From Anaspis maculata (Eukaryota > Arthropoda > Insecta > Coleoptera > Scraptiidae), in the NCBI GenBank assembly GCA_949128115.1, contig OX421968.1, positions 30,346,877 through 30,410,876 of the forward strand: 64,000 nucleotides of DNA, in the 5' to 3' direction. Positions 54,331-64,000 of the stretch are shown in pieces; the stretch's first letter is position 1, and every line of letters begins with the position of its first letter. Under the pieces are notes generated by a model. That model saw nothing but the letters and a program-made list of their open reading frames with translations. It ran no database searches and was not told the origin of the DNA. The translations under genes were made by a program, and so were the position numbers.

Positions 54331-56665
54331 AGCCCAGGCGCCAGGGAAAACAATAAGGAAATAATTGTTTCCTGGCTGGAAACTAGCTTAAAACGATCTG
54401 TGTAGCTTAGGTTTTGACATACTAGTTTCCCCCTTTCGGAAATGTCGGCGTCAACAAGAAGTGCACCAGCGTGGTTTTTGCCGAATATCTTAATTTTGGG
54501 TCATCTGACAGCAAAAGATGTAAGCAGTCATTTTGAAGCCAATGAAATTCCCTACAGTTTGAATTTTCAATCCATTTTCTGCGACCTATGGTCTTTGAGA
54601 TAGAGCTTCTGGAAGCGAGAGTCATTGTCGTGAAAGCTCCATGGCCACTTGACTCGAAAAACTAAAATGTCGATGTGACAAAAAAATTTCAAAATGAGAT
54701 TACTCGAGAACTCTTCATGCTATAGTTGCGGTGATAGTCTTAAACTCTTCCTCTTGAACCGTAGATTACGAATATTGAAAAGTCAAAAACGTCACATTGT
54801 ACATATACAGGGTGTACTACGGGAATCAAATCAGAACAGAGAAATTTGATATATTTCTTCGATTTAGCCTATGCGAAACTCTAAGCACTTATTACGAGTC
54901 CAATATCAATATGCATTGCTCTGTAAGCTTCACTTGATACACTCAAGAAGTGGTCAGCTCAGAGCCTTCCTGTAAAATGTTTTGAAGGCCCTCTGAAATC
55001 ATCAAAATTTACAGTAGCAAGAAATGTATGTAACAGTATATTATATACCAAGGAACCAAAGTGAATTTTTGATCCTTTGGGTGAAGTTTGTTGCTCGAGG
55101 GCCCTTTGAGTCCTAATTCCCAAATTAAAAATTCGCTTTAGTCCCTTGGTATATAATATACTGTTATACAGGGTGTTTCCAAAATGGTGTTACAAACTTC
55201 TAGGGGAGATTCCCCATCAAAAATGGACAAGGAAAATATATACCTTTGATGTCCTAAAATGCTCAGTTGAAAAGTTACAGGGTGTTCAAGTTGACTTTTA
55301 AAACTGATTTTTTGACATAAGTTTTGAACCGTTTAACCGATTTTGTTCAAGTTCTCACCAAAGTTAACTGAAATAAGTCTCTATCGAATAATAGTAACGT
55401 GTTGGAGAAAAAAGTTCAGGGGCGTAGATAATGGAGGCTGTCCTCATATTTCCCCCCCTATTTTTTACACCCCTAGCTATTTTCCCAAATTGTTCTTATT
55501 TTTTTATTCTACGTTCAATTTAGAGAAAAAAGTTACTCCTGCAAAATTTTGATTAGAGGCTTCGTTTTTGAGATATCTGAGTTTGGAACTTTGGAAAACA
55601 TCTCGAAATTGCCACTTTCCAAGGCCAAAAAATTAGAATAAAAAAAAACTCATGATTTTTCAGCAGAAATAGGTTCTCTTCAATTTTCTAAGTTGATAAA
55701 CCACTATTTCCTCTGAGAAACGAGAGCTTTTCAGGGAAAAAAAAATTGGGCTCATTGAAAGTGGCGATTTCGAGATGTTTCCCAAAGTTTCAAACTCGGA
55801 TATCTCAAAAACGAAGCCTCTAATCAAAATTTTGCAAGAGTAACTTTTTTCTCTAAAGTGAACGTAGAATAAAAAAATAAGAACAATTTGGGAAAATAGC
55901 TAGGGGTGTAAAAAATAGGGGGGGAAATATGAGGACAGCCCCCATTATCTACGCCCCTGAACTTTTTTCTCCAACGCGTTACTATTATTCGATAGAGACT
56001 TATTTCAGTTAACTTTGGTGAGAACTTGAACAAAATCGGTTAAACGGTTCAAAACTTATGTCAAAAAATCAGTTTTAAAAAGTCAACTTGAACACCCTGT
56101 AACTTTTCAACTGAGAATTTTAGAACATCAAAGGTATATATTTTCCTTGTCCATTTTTGATGGGGAATCTCCCCTAGAAGTTTGTAACACCATTTTGGAA
56201 ACACCCTGTATACATTCCTTGGTACTGTAAATTTTTAATATTTTGATGATTTCAGAGGGCCTTCAAAACATTTTACAGTAAAGCTATGAGCTGACCACTT
56301 CTTTCGTGTATTAAGTGAAGCTTATAGAGCAAATCCATATTGATATTGGACTCGTGTTAGGTGCTTAGTGTCGCATATAGGCTAAATCGAAGAAATATGT
56401 AAAATTTCTCTGATCTGATTTGATCCACTAAGTACAGGTATACCCTGTATATGTACAATGTGACGTTTTTGACTTTTCTATATTCGTAAGCTGTCAGATG
56501 GCCCAAAATCAAGATATTCGGCAAAAACCACGCTGGTGAACATTTCCGAAATGGGGGAAATTAGTTTGTCGAAATCTAAGCTACACAGATCGTTTTAAGC
56601 TAGTTTCCAGCCAGGAAACAATTATTTTCTTATTGAGCTGATTTTTGCCCCCTGGCGCCTGGGCT
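54331..56665. mobile_element. Four-layer nested palindrome (FB8)
   Basis: The outer arms AGCCCAGGCGCCAGGGAAAA and ...CCCTGGCGCCTGGGCT pair, with GCGTGGTTTTTGCCGAATAT shared. Within it lies a TA-bounded CAGGGTGTACTA element (54808-56447). Within that lies a TA-bounded CAGGGTGTTTCC element (55169-56208) whose arms are much more alike. To its left is a small palindrome at 55029-55167 (GTAACAGTATATTATATACC and its inverse). The separate centres (about 55500, 55628 and 55690) show successive insertions rather than one long hairpin. Confidence 0.85.
55169..56208. mobile_element. Youngest foldback in FB8
   Basis: TA at 55167-55168 and 56209-56210. The arms are so similar that mirrored 69-codon frames (55343-55552 plus, 55824-56033 minus) differ at only three residues. 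The arms contain ATTTCCCCCCCTATTTTTTA and AACTCGGATATCTCAAAAAC. The mirrored frames are expected from the palindrome and are not evidence of a protein. Confidence 0.87.
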
Positions 56666-56797
56666 ATATGACCTGGTTTGTGTGTCAGCAATTATGACCA
56701 GCCTGCTTTAGTGGTGTGTGCAAGTTTCAGTTGCAGAAGATCTTGTTTTCGCGCTGCCTGCTCCTTTCTTGTGTGGTAGAGAAACTTGTACATAGAC

Positions 56798-57325
56798 CAG
56801 TGACGTTTCTAGGCATGGGCCCTAAGGGCCCACGCCCAGGGCCCCGGCTTCTTTGGGGGCCCCGGAAGCCCCATTGAATTTCCGAAACTAAATATAAACC
56901 ATTTTTGGGAAAAATATTGTTCTCATATCCCGTACACAACATTTATTCAATTATTTCACTTTTTGAGCTGATCGTGCGCCCCCCTTACCTCCCAAGCGCT
57001 CACGAAGCTCCATCCCACTACACTAATTTAGAAAAGACCGGTTTTCTGTCGACAATTTATACAAGAAGCGCAAGTTTTTTGTTCTTAATAATTCTTGTTT
57101 TTGTTTGTAATACTGTTCTGAAAAAATCAAAAAATTATACGCAAAACGCTTGAAATATGCCGATTTTTATTATTATGTAAAAGAAATTTCGCGTGCGGCG
57201 CTACCACTCCTTAACTTGCGTCATCATCTTTACCTTTGTCCCCTCCGCCCTCCCGCATATTTTTATAAGAGGGCCCCTCATTGCTCTTTGTGCCCGGGGC
57301 CCCATTTGTTTAAAAGACGGCACTG
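56798..57325. mobile_element. hAT element remnant/MITE with perfect 8-bp duplication
   Basis: The ends CAGTGACGTTTCTAGGCATG and the inverse of the right, CAGTGCCGTCTTTTAAAC, are of hAT type. They are flanked by ACATAGAC at 56790-56797 and again at 57326-57333, an exact 8-bp duplication as hAT transposases make. GGGCCC-rich blocks lie just inside both ends. It is 528 bp and no BED finger or catalytic domain was recognised. Confidence 0.92.
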
Positions 57326-57333
57326 ACATAGAC

Positions 57334-58561
57334 CTTTCAAGTGCCTACGCCCGCTAACCTGAACAAAGAACGACGGCTGCGATAGAAACGGATACCGTTT
57401 CTCAAAAAGGATCCAGCTCCTCCAGCAGCTCTTAGTAAGGGGTTTCTGATGTGACTAAAAAAGTTTTCGACGAAAATCGGTTTCTGTTAATTTTTTGTTC
57501 AAGTAGAAACTCATTCGAAGAGAAATGTACGGTCAATGCTATTAAAGTTTGAAAATTTCAAATTTTGGAAAATTTTGATTTTATTTCTGAAATTTTGAAA
57601 ACTAGATAGCAACGCCCATACATCTTTATTCAAGAAAGTCGCATACCGAATTAATTTTTTATTTAAAAAAAAGGCACCAAATATGGTTTCTACCAATTCA
57701 CTTTTTCATGTTTACGAGACTCGTAACCTACGCTGAGACTGTAGTTTTGATATTGCAATTCAATATTAACAGTCAGCAATTGAAGAAGCCTGTCGTGCGA
57801 GCTACTTAATTTGATTAAATCCACTCGTTCAAAGTTCAAGGGTTACAACGCTTGAACATCCTGTATCCTTTATGCCCAGGTATAAGGACATTTTGGGTAA
57901 ATAAATATCTATTGATCGAGACGAAAGCAGGCAAAGGCAAGTTCGTATGATGGCAGTTTTTCTTCTGCTGATGCTCGGCTTTGGCTTAATAGTTTTTCAA
58001 GTTTACGCTTTGCTGATAGGACGCGCGCGGGTATATCCCATATTATGGGTGTTTGGAGGAAGGAGAGGTGGTAAACGTTGCAAACAAAGGAAATCAATCT
58101 CGATAAATAAATGGGAAGATTAATTAAAGGAGATAAGGAACTCTCTGTGCGAGTATTAGGCAAAATATTGTGATATAATTTAAGTCACACACAGCCTGAC
58201 TGAGATGTTACTCCCCGTAAGAGGATGCGCCCTGTTGTATATTCTGTACACAATAATGTTTTGATAAACTGTAGGCAAACAGATCACATCGGTTGACAAT
58301 GAAATGCAGGTTTCGAGCCTCGAGACTGAGTCTCTTCACGACCACAAGTTATTAGATATTCAATTAAATTAGAAAACAACACGTTCAATAGGGTCCTTAC
58401 ATTTCTTTCCCTTTCCAATAAGATACCCCTGAATTTCATAATTATAATTATGTCCTATCCCAATTGTCAAATATCTTTGTATTTTTGTTAAAATTGTAAA
58501 TTGAAATTTAAAAAAATTAAGGATAGGCAGCATCTTTACATTTTTTTAAAATGCATAAATA
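57334..58561. other. No gene recognised
   Basis: AT-rich. No frame with a recognisable product and no repeats shared with the rest of the window. Confidence 0.4.
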
Positions 58562-58563
58562 TA

Positions 58564-59280
58564 CAGGGTTGTTCAGTCAGTGTGGCCACTTTTCACAAGG
58601 CCAATACTGGTTTATGAATTGAGATAGACAAATAAATCAAAAAGCGAGAGGAAACTCATTCCATGCCATTTTTCAGAGCATCATGAGTTTCGGGAAATAT
58701 AATTTTGTTCAATGCCCACTGGCGATGCAATACACAGGCTTCCAAAATATCTCATTTTTCAACTTACTCTGCAATAGACTGTTTAGGCTTATTGGGGCTA
58801 TTTTCGCCCTAATTCATTCCGAATGACTGAGGGATGTTTTGGAAATTTGACAGATTTCATTTTACGTGACAAGAAGTGTCCACTTATTTACGAGACATTT
58901 GATCTCGAGAAATAGTGACACAAACTGGCTGGCGAGATCACCCGATCTCACGCCGCCAGATTTTTATCTGTGGGGTTTCTTGTGAGCGCAAGTCTGGCTG
59001 ACGAACCCCGCATGAGTACTGGAAGAACTTAAAACCAGTATTCGAGGTGAATTTACAACGAATAGTGCTGGTTATTTGGGAACGAAATTCTTATTCGAGT
59101 ATGCAACAATGCATCGGACCCTACAATGCGCACTTGACTGATGTTTTTTTCCAGAGTGTAATATATCATTAGAAATAACATGAAATGAGCTTTTCTTTTG
59201 TTTTTTGATCCATCTCTCTACCTCAATACAAAACCCAGCACAGGCCTCGCGAAAAGTGGTCATAGTGACTGGACAACCTG
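58564..59280 (+). mobile_element. Mariner-like element, internally deleted, long inverted ends
   Basis: CAGGGTTGTTCAGTCAGTGT at the left. The inverse of the right reads CAGGTTGTCCAGTCACTATG. The match continues, with mismatches, for about 120 bases. TA lies on both sides (58562-58563 and 59281-59282). It keeps only a C-terminal transposase piece. Its CAGGG-type end links the many CAGGGTG foldback elements in this window to the mariner superfamily. Confidence 0.85.
58905..59145 (+). pseudogene. C-terminus of a mariner-like transposase
   Basis: The reading NWLARSPDLTPPDFYLWGFL, then LEELKTSIRGE, matches the last third of insect mariner-like transposases around the third catalytic Asp (S-P-D-L-T-P-x-D-F). 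A stop follows GFL at about 58984 and another comes at about 59014. No first or second catalytic motif remains. It is the same group as the relic at 27.4-27.8 kb. Confidence 0.88.
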
Positions 59281-59289
59281 TATATGCCC

Positions 59290-61860
59290 TTCTCTACAGC
59301 GGTTTTAGGAAGTTTACAATCTGATCCACTCCAGAAATAATCCTTAATATCTAAAATGTGTGAAAACACCATTGCAGCATTGTGAGAATATTATAATACA
59401 AAAGCGTTTGATCTTATTCTGGAAGTCCTTCGGATTCATTAGTGCGTCTTGAAATTAAGTAAAACGCACACCTTTAACTTCACTGACCCCCGCCTCCGGT
59501 TGCAAGAAAGTGAAATTTGCTCCGGAGCAAATTAGCTTCGGTACCAAATGGTAGGTTATTTGAAGGCGTAAACTGACGTGTCTGTCTAGAGTGACGACTG
59601 ACATCTGTCAAACGACAAATTTAAATTTGGAAATGGAAAGATGAACTGGGATAGTGCATGGGAAAAGATACACAAAAGAAGATAAAAGAGCGCCTCTCTG
59701 CCTAATTTCAAAGCGAGTCAACGTTTGAGTTTCAATTTTATGCTAAACGTTGAGAGGTTCGGCTAGTGGGTGTAGGTAACCAGTTATACAGGCTCCAAAT
59801 GATAAATAAAATAATCATTGATTTTGTATTTTGCCACTATGGAGCAGTTAATTCAAGTTTAGGTTAGGTAGGACTTGAATTGCGACAAGAACCAGTTTCA
59901 GTGTATGAAATTTATTTTTGTAGCAAATAAAAACATCGACAGATCCGGCATTCAGTTTTTCCTCCCAATTCCTTTTATGAACGATCTCTGGCAAGTTTTC
60001 CATATTCCGTATTTTCACTTGCATTTTGTTGTTCGTCCTGTGGTGGACGACTACTGTAAGGCCATCGACGACTCCTACAGTATCTTCTGCCGTCAAAAGA
60101 GGTGGATTCTTTTACAGGCGAAAGGCGATTTCCTAACATACGATAAAAGGCAAAGCACACGTATTTCAGTAAGAAACGTGGATTTTGAATTGAAATAAAA
60201 ATCAGCCTCCAAGTAAAATGATGTTAAGACGATACGATTGACAAGCTTCATCCAGGAACTGACAATATTGTGCGAGTTCCAACGGTGTGCGCACTACGAA
60301 AGGACTGGGGCCAAACATGCGTGGTGAAATTGTGTCCGCTTCCAATTCAGAACTAAAGTGCTTATGCATTTTGACAATCAGTAATTAGTTAATTACCCGT
60401 GCAGTAAGAAAGCATAAATGATACTTTTGTTGTGATTTTATTGTTGTAATATTGTGTTTTCAACGGTGGGACTATGTTAACGTTGGAATATTCCAAAATT
60501 GCGCGCCCTCCACCAATTTGACATGTTACTTCACGCCTCGAGAGGCACACGCTTAGCCTATTTTGTACCTGACCATCAATGAGGCAACATGTTTACTCAG
60601 CACAACGTGAATAAACAAATTTAAACTTATTATCCAATCTGCAAAAAAAAGTTTTGCGTCTTGAAGAGTCATATTCAGAAATTCACGTTGTGCTGAACGT
60701 TGTGTAAAGGTGTTATTGTGCTCCTCTTTGCTTTTCCTGGATATCAAAGTTAGCTGTTCCTGCGAAGCATCTATCAAATAAACTTAAATTTAATTAAAAC
60801 GAGTACATAAACAATAGCGTGTTGGATTGTTAATTCAACACGCGCGAGACAGGAATCTGGAGTTGATGAAAACTAAAGTACTTTTTTGAATTAATGGGAG
60901 AAACTTTGATTCTACAAAATAAGTTAATTTGTAGCTGACATTTTTGCAAAGGGGAGCTGTGACGGAGCAGAATAAATGTTAGGAAATAGAATTCCCAAGC
61001 TCTAATGGAAGCATAGAGCGCAGGCAATAAAAGCGCAGAATTTGGACTCTGTGATTTTAAAGGATATAATCGTTCATTTGGGGGAATTATAGAAAAATCA
61101 ATAGTTCGCTCTTTGTGATTTTAGGAGCTTTTGGCGTTCAATTTAAAAGTGGTCCATAGAGAACGAAAAGTGTGTTCAAGTAATTCCGACGAAGTGTATT
61201 GTACGCGAGCAGTATATTGAGATACGATGTCTGGAAGCTTAGCCGAATTAAATCAATTTGAATAATTTCTATGGAAAACGAAAGGTGCGTAAACAGGAGG
61301 AAGTCGAGGCCTAAACAAGATTTCCCTAACAATTAAACAATAGAATAGTAACGGGAATGCTGAAGCAGGCCTCTTCATAATTAAATGCCATAGTAACGGC
61401 GCGTTCAGTCATCCCATTATCAAGGCGATGCAAGATTTCCTTCTCTTTATATAAGAGAAGGCCAAATATCAAGACGCGCCGGCATATTGAAGTTTTGCAT
61501 GTACACACAAAGAGATCAATTTCCAGGGTTTGTTATTTTCCTGGGTGGCGGGTGCAGTTGAGGAAAGCGGTCGACACTTTTTCTGGAACAGGGTTATTTT
61601 CATAATTATTTAAAAGATCACACAAGAACGCCACTCAGCCTGAGTACTAGCTGCGGTCTTCGATGCAGAGGTATCCAACTTCGTATGTGCACATCGCATT
61701 ACGTATTCTACTACTGCAGTTTTGACTTTTGCTGAACCATAAGTATCAATAGTGTCATGGTATCATGTCCAATGTTCCTTTTTGTCGCCGTAGTTGGCCA
61801 AACACCGCCGCGTACGAGTTGCATTATCGATCTAACACTCCGTTAGCCTGTTCCTCACTT
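59290..61860. other. About 2.6 kb with no recognised gene
   Basis: No repeat from elsewhere in the window occurs here. The only coding-like stretch is at 59848-60130, listed separately. It may be unique host DNA. Confidence 0.4.
59848..60130 (-). CDS. Doubtful open frame, product unknown
   Basis: The minus-strand frame is open from about 60130 to TAA at 59848, with ATG at 60096 (82 codons). It reads TAEDTVGVVDGLTVVVHHRT and later KIRNMENLPEIVHKRNWEEK, of soluble-protein composition. The opposite strand is open too (59875-60198), which weakens the case. No family was recognised, and it could be chance or an exon piece. Confidence 0.2.
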
Positions 61861-61861
61861 C

Positions 61862-62940
61862 AGGACGGCATTTCCCAGTGTTTTTTCTTTAAACGTGAGT
61901 TCCATGAAAACCAGTGGAGTTGAAGAATTGCAAAAAAGAAGGGTAATCTAGAATCAAGTATGAAAATGTATATGTATTTCAGAGTTTGAAAAATCGAGAA
62001 ACACGTTTTTTTTTTCAAAAATTTATACAATATTAATGGCACTGTACCGACACCGAGAATTTCATATGTGAAACACTGCCACACGTCCATGGATCCTGCC
62101 CCTTTGGAGAGCGCTTACGGAATCATCGTCACCATACCGTGCGAACACTTATAGCTGATGCCTTAAAACTGAAAGGTTCAACAGTTTTTGAGGAAGTGGG
62201 GTGTTTGGCAAGCGCAGGTAGTATCAGGAGAGTCGACATATTGGCCATCGATAAAAAGAAGAACATTGGTTGGATCATAGATCCTACTGTCAGATTCGAA
62301 ATTGACCAACTACAAGCAGCAAACATAAATGCAGAAAAACAGAGGATCTATGATCCAACAATACCTTTCTTCAAAGAGTCGCATGGTCTGAAGGATGTCA
62401 AAGTCATAGGACTATTTGTCGGAGCTCGTGGAACCATCACCACCTTTTTTAAAGATTTTTGTAACACTTTTGGTCTACCATCAAAATTATTAAAAAATGT
62501 AGCTGATATCACAATGAGAAATTCTGTGTACATTTTAAGAAACCATTTATATAATAGTTGATACCTATACTTAGTTTAACTTTATACAAGTTTTTAATAC
62601 TGAGTTTTTTAATACCTATATACCTAAGTTTATTCTTTTTATTTACCTTTGAATCTGTTAGTATCCTTTGTCGACAGCAGCCTAATGTGTTGGGAAGGTG
62701 TAATTTATTGTTTTATATAATAATATAATAATTTAAAATTAAAAATAATAATTAAAAATTATAATAATAATATTTATATAAAATATATATAATATTTTTC
62801 GAAAATGGACCCTTATTCTCTTGTAAGGCCAGATTTGGATGGCTCATTTTTTTGTTACAGTTTTAGCTGCACAGTTTGGCAGAAACTAACCCCACAACAA
62901 TCTGTCTGTTTCTCTTTCGCTCTGCAGCTAGTCTGTTTTA
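61862..62940 (+). repeat. Second copy of the hAT-like block, split by a LINE end
   Basis: GGACGGCATTTCCCAGTG and TTTTTTCTTTAAACGTGAGT at the left, and TTTGGCAGAAACTAACCCCA and TTTCGCTCTGCAGCTAGTCT at the right, match the flanks of the Gypsy element at 18130-18164 and 20435-20730. Here the interruption is the LINE 3' end instead. It is followed by a BED-finger fragment, which fits a hAT element. Confidence 0.6.
62054..62815 (+). pseudogene. 3' end of a LINE with restriction-like endonuclease, copy 2
   Basis: 5'-truncated but with an unbroken frame from about 62054 to TGA at 62559-62561. The knuckle end ICETLPHVHGSCPFGERLRN is complete enough to show C-x4-H-x4-C. The basic RHH...VR linker and the nuclease domain follow, with SIRRVDILAIDKKKNIGWII, DPTVRFE and RIYDPTIPFFKES, then VIGLFVGARGTIT and a C-terminal helix. 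The 3' tail has CAGCAGCCTAATGTGTTGGG, then an AT-rich ending without a simple poly(A). It is homologous to the minus-strand copy at 33.1-33.7 kb and better preserved. The reverse transcriptase is absent. Confidence 0.85.
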
Positions 62941-62979
62941 GTTAAGAGAATCCAATTCCGGGATCCCGACAATCCCAAA

Positions 62980-63361
62980 ATGGCAATACCGAAAAAAAAA
63001 TTGATCCCGGAAATCCCGATTTTTCTCTTGACCAATCCTGGGTTTTTCGAGATTGATTCGGTTGTTCACTGTAATAAAGACAATGATACGGCATCGGTGT
63101 GGCATTATTTTTTGAACGAAGCTGGCGATCGTGGTGGTGGAAAAAGTGCACAATGCAAACAATTCAGTGCTGTAATAATAACTGCCGGCGGTTTTACAAA
63201 GGGATTGCATACGCATTTATATCTCGTTCACTTTTTTTTCAGCAGATTTACTTTTTGGGGTCAAAATAAGGTAACAAGCTGGTAGTGGACGTGGTAGGAA
63301 AAAACAAGTTGCAAATGATGATAAAGGCAAACCACTTTGCAGGATCGTAACTAAGACTTGA
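62980..63361 (+). pseudogene. BED-finger fragment and basic C-terminal tail
   Basis: From about 63055 the frame reads SVWHYFLNEAGDRGGGKSAQ, then C-K-Q-F and GGFTKGLHTHLYLVH. This is the BED zinc finger (W-x-x-F, Cys pair, His pair) used by hAT transposases. The second Cys is replaced by Phe, so the finger cannot bind zinc normally. In another frame, 63277-63361, comes SGRGRKKQVANDDKGKPL followed by CRIVTKT and a stop, the same tail as on the minus strand at 23215-23300. A T-rich tract ending in CAG at 63242 lies between the pieces. The H arm starts directly after. Confidence 0.65.
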
Positions 63362-64000
63362 ATAAACGATTTGACTCGCAGTGCTTTTTTTTTCGTCCCT
63401 TAGGATTTGAATGGCGCCCCTTTTTCAAAATGGCGGATTTTATCTAGGGGCGCAGAAGGTATCGAATAGCCTGGTGATGTCCAGCTTCGTTAAAATATAT
63501 AGAGCTATGTCTCGATCGGTCTCTGGGACATCAAACACTATTCAAAAAAATGGTGGAACATTGACATCTGTCGCAGGTAAAATTGGTGGAGGCGCCAAAT
63601 TGAATTTAGTACGGTCATAAGAAAATTGCTGTAAAATTTTCATTTTCCATCCAATTTCAACAAAAGACATCTCATTTTGTGGAAAAGTAAATTCTTCTTA
63701 TCATCTTATACCTTCCATGAAAAAAGACATTGAGGAATGTTAAATGAAAAATTAAAAAACAATTTGGAAAAAAAGTTAATTTTTAATTTTTTTATTTCCA
63801 TGAAAATTGCCCTATTTGTAGATTTTAATGTGCTCTTTCTAAATTTGCACTTTCCCGATTTATATCTTTGCAGTGCGCACCGCCATGTTGAAAAAATGAT
63901 ATCTGAAAAGAAGTTTTTGACAATATCCAAATTATAGTGCATGCGAGATTGAATTGATCATGTATCTACGAAAGCACATTCAATTCTCCACGATTTGACA
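63362..64000 (+). repeat. Left arm of a second H repeat, cut by window end
   Basis: Uninterrupted copy of the H arm, in the same order as the pieces spread through 11.5-17 kb: GATTTTATCTAGGGGCGCAG, GTCTCTGGGACATCAAACAC, TGGTGGAGGCGCCAAATTGA, GATTTATATCTTTGCAGTGC, ATATCTGAAAAGAAGTTTTT, then TTCAATTCTCCACGATTTGA. It serves as the pre-insertion reference for the first H. Confidence 0.75.

Noticed and set aside
55343..56033. Two nearly identical 69-codon frames on opposite strands.
   Set aside because: They are the two arms of one palindrome, so a frame in one arm must appear in the other. No family similarity and no sign of selection could be shown.

Overview
This is AT-rich eukaryotic DNA, almost certainly from an arthropod and most likely an insect. 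The evidence is its repeat content: Tc1/mariner, Tigger/pogo, hAT and Mutator-like DNA transposons, a Ty3/Gypsy element, a LINE with a restriction-like endonuclease, and tRNA-headed SINEs. There are no operons, ribosome binding sites, CRISPR arrays or rRNA. No complete host gene is visible. The only stretch that looks like host coding sequence is one GC-rich, minus-strand, probably exonic block at about 3.1-3.6 kb that ends in a membrane segment. Species cannot be named from this window.

Layout: 0.7-2 kb, a small MITE and a broken pogo/jerky-type transposase. 3.1-3.6 kb, the putative host exon. 4.6-8.5 kb, a Tigger-like transposon with intact TA-flanked inverted repeats, split by a 1.7 kb insertion. 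8.5-11.5 kb, a tRNA-like SINE, a GC-rich patch and one long 'S' repeat. 11.5-23.3 kb, one very large foldback repeat ('H') opened by at least five insertions. Its right arm carries a 5.6 kb element that itself contains a Gypsy retrotransposon (two 247-bp LTRs, 4-bp target duplication) and a TA-flanked element holding another S copy and a solo LTR. 24-33 kb, TTAA and TA MITEs, a mariner remnant, two SINEs and two TA-flanked palindromic elements. 33-35 kb, a 5'-truncated LINE end beside an unrecognised broken coding relic. 35-49.8 kb, several TA-flanked foldback elements, another S copy and a Tc1 relic. 49.8-53.8 kb, a 4.04 kb element with a perfect 9-bp target duplication and two pieces of a FAR1/ZSWIM-like DNA-binding domain, interpreted as a Mutator-like element. 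54-59 kb, a four-layer palindrome, a hAT MITE with a perfect 8-bp duplication and a mariner derivative. 59-64 kb, mostly unassigned DNA, then a second LINE end, a BED-finger fragment and the start of a second H repeat.

The main theme is large inverted-duplication (foldback) elements bounded by TA, several with CAGGGTG-type ends, in which each generation inserts into the arms or loop of an older one. They make up roughly a quarter of the window. The nesting gives a relative order of insertion events, and related uninterrupted copies elsewhere in the window show some empty target sites. All coordinates were read by eye. Boundaries with stated target duplications are good to the base. Others are approximate.
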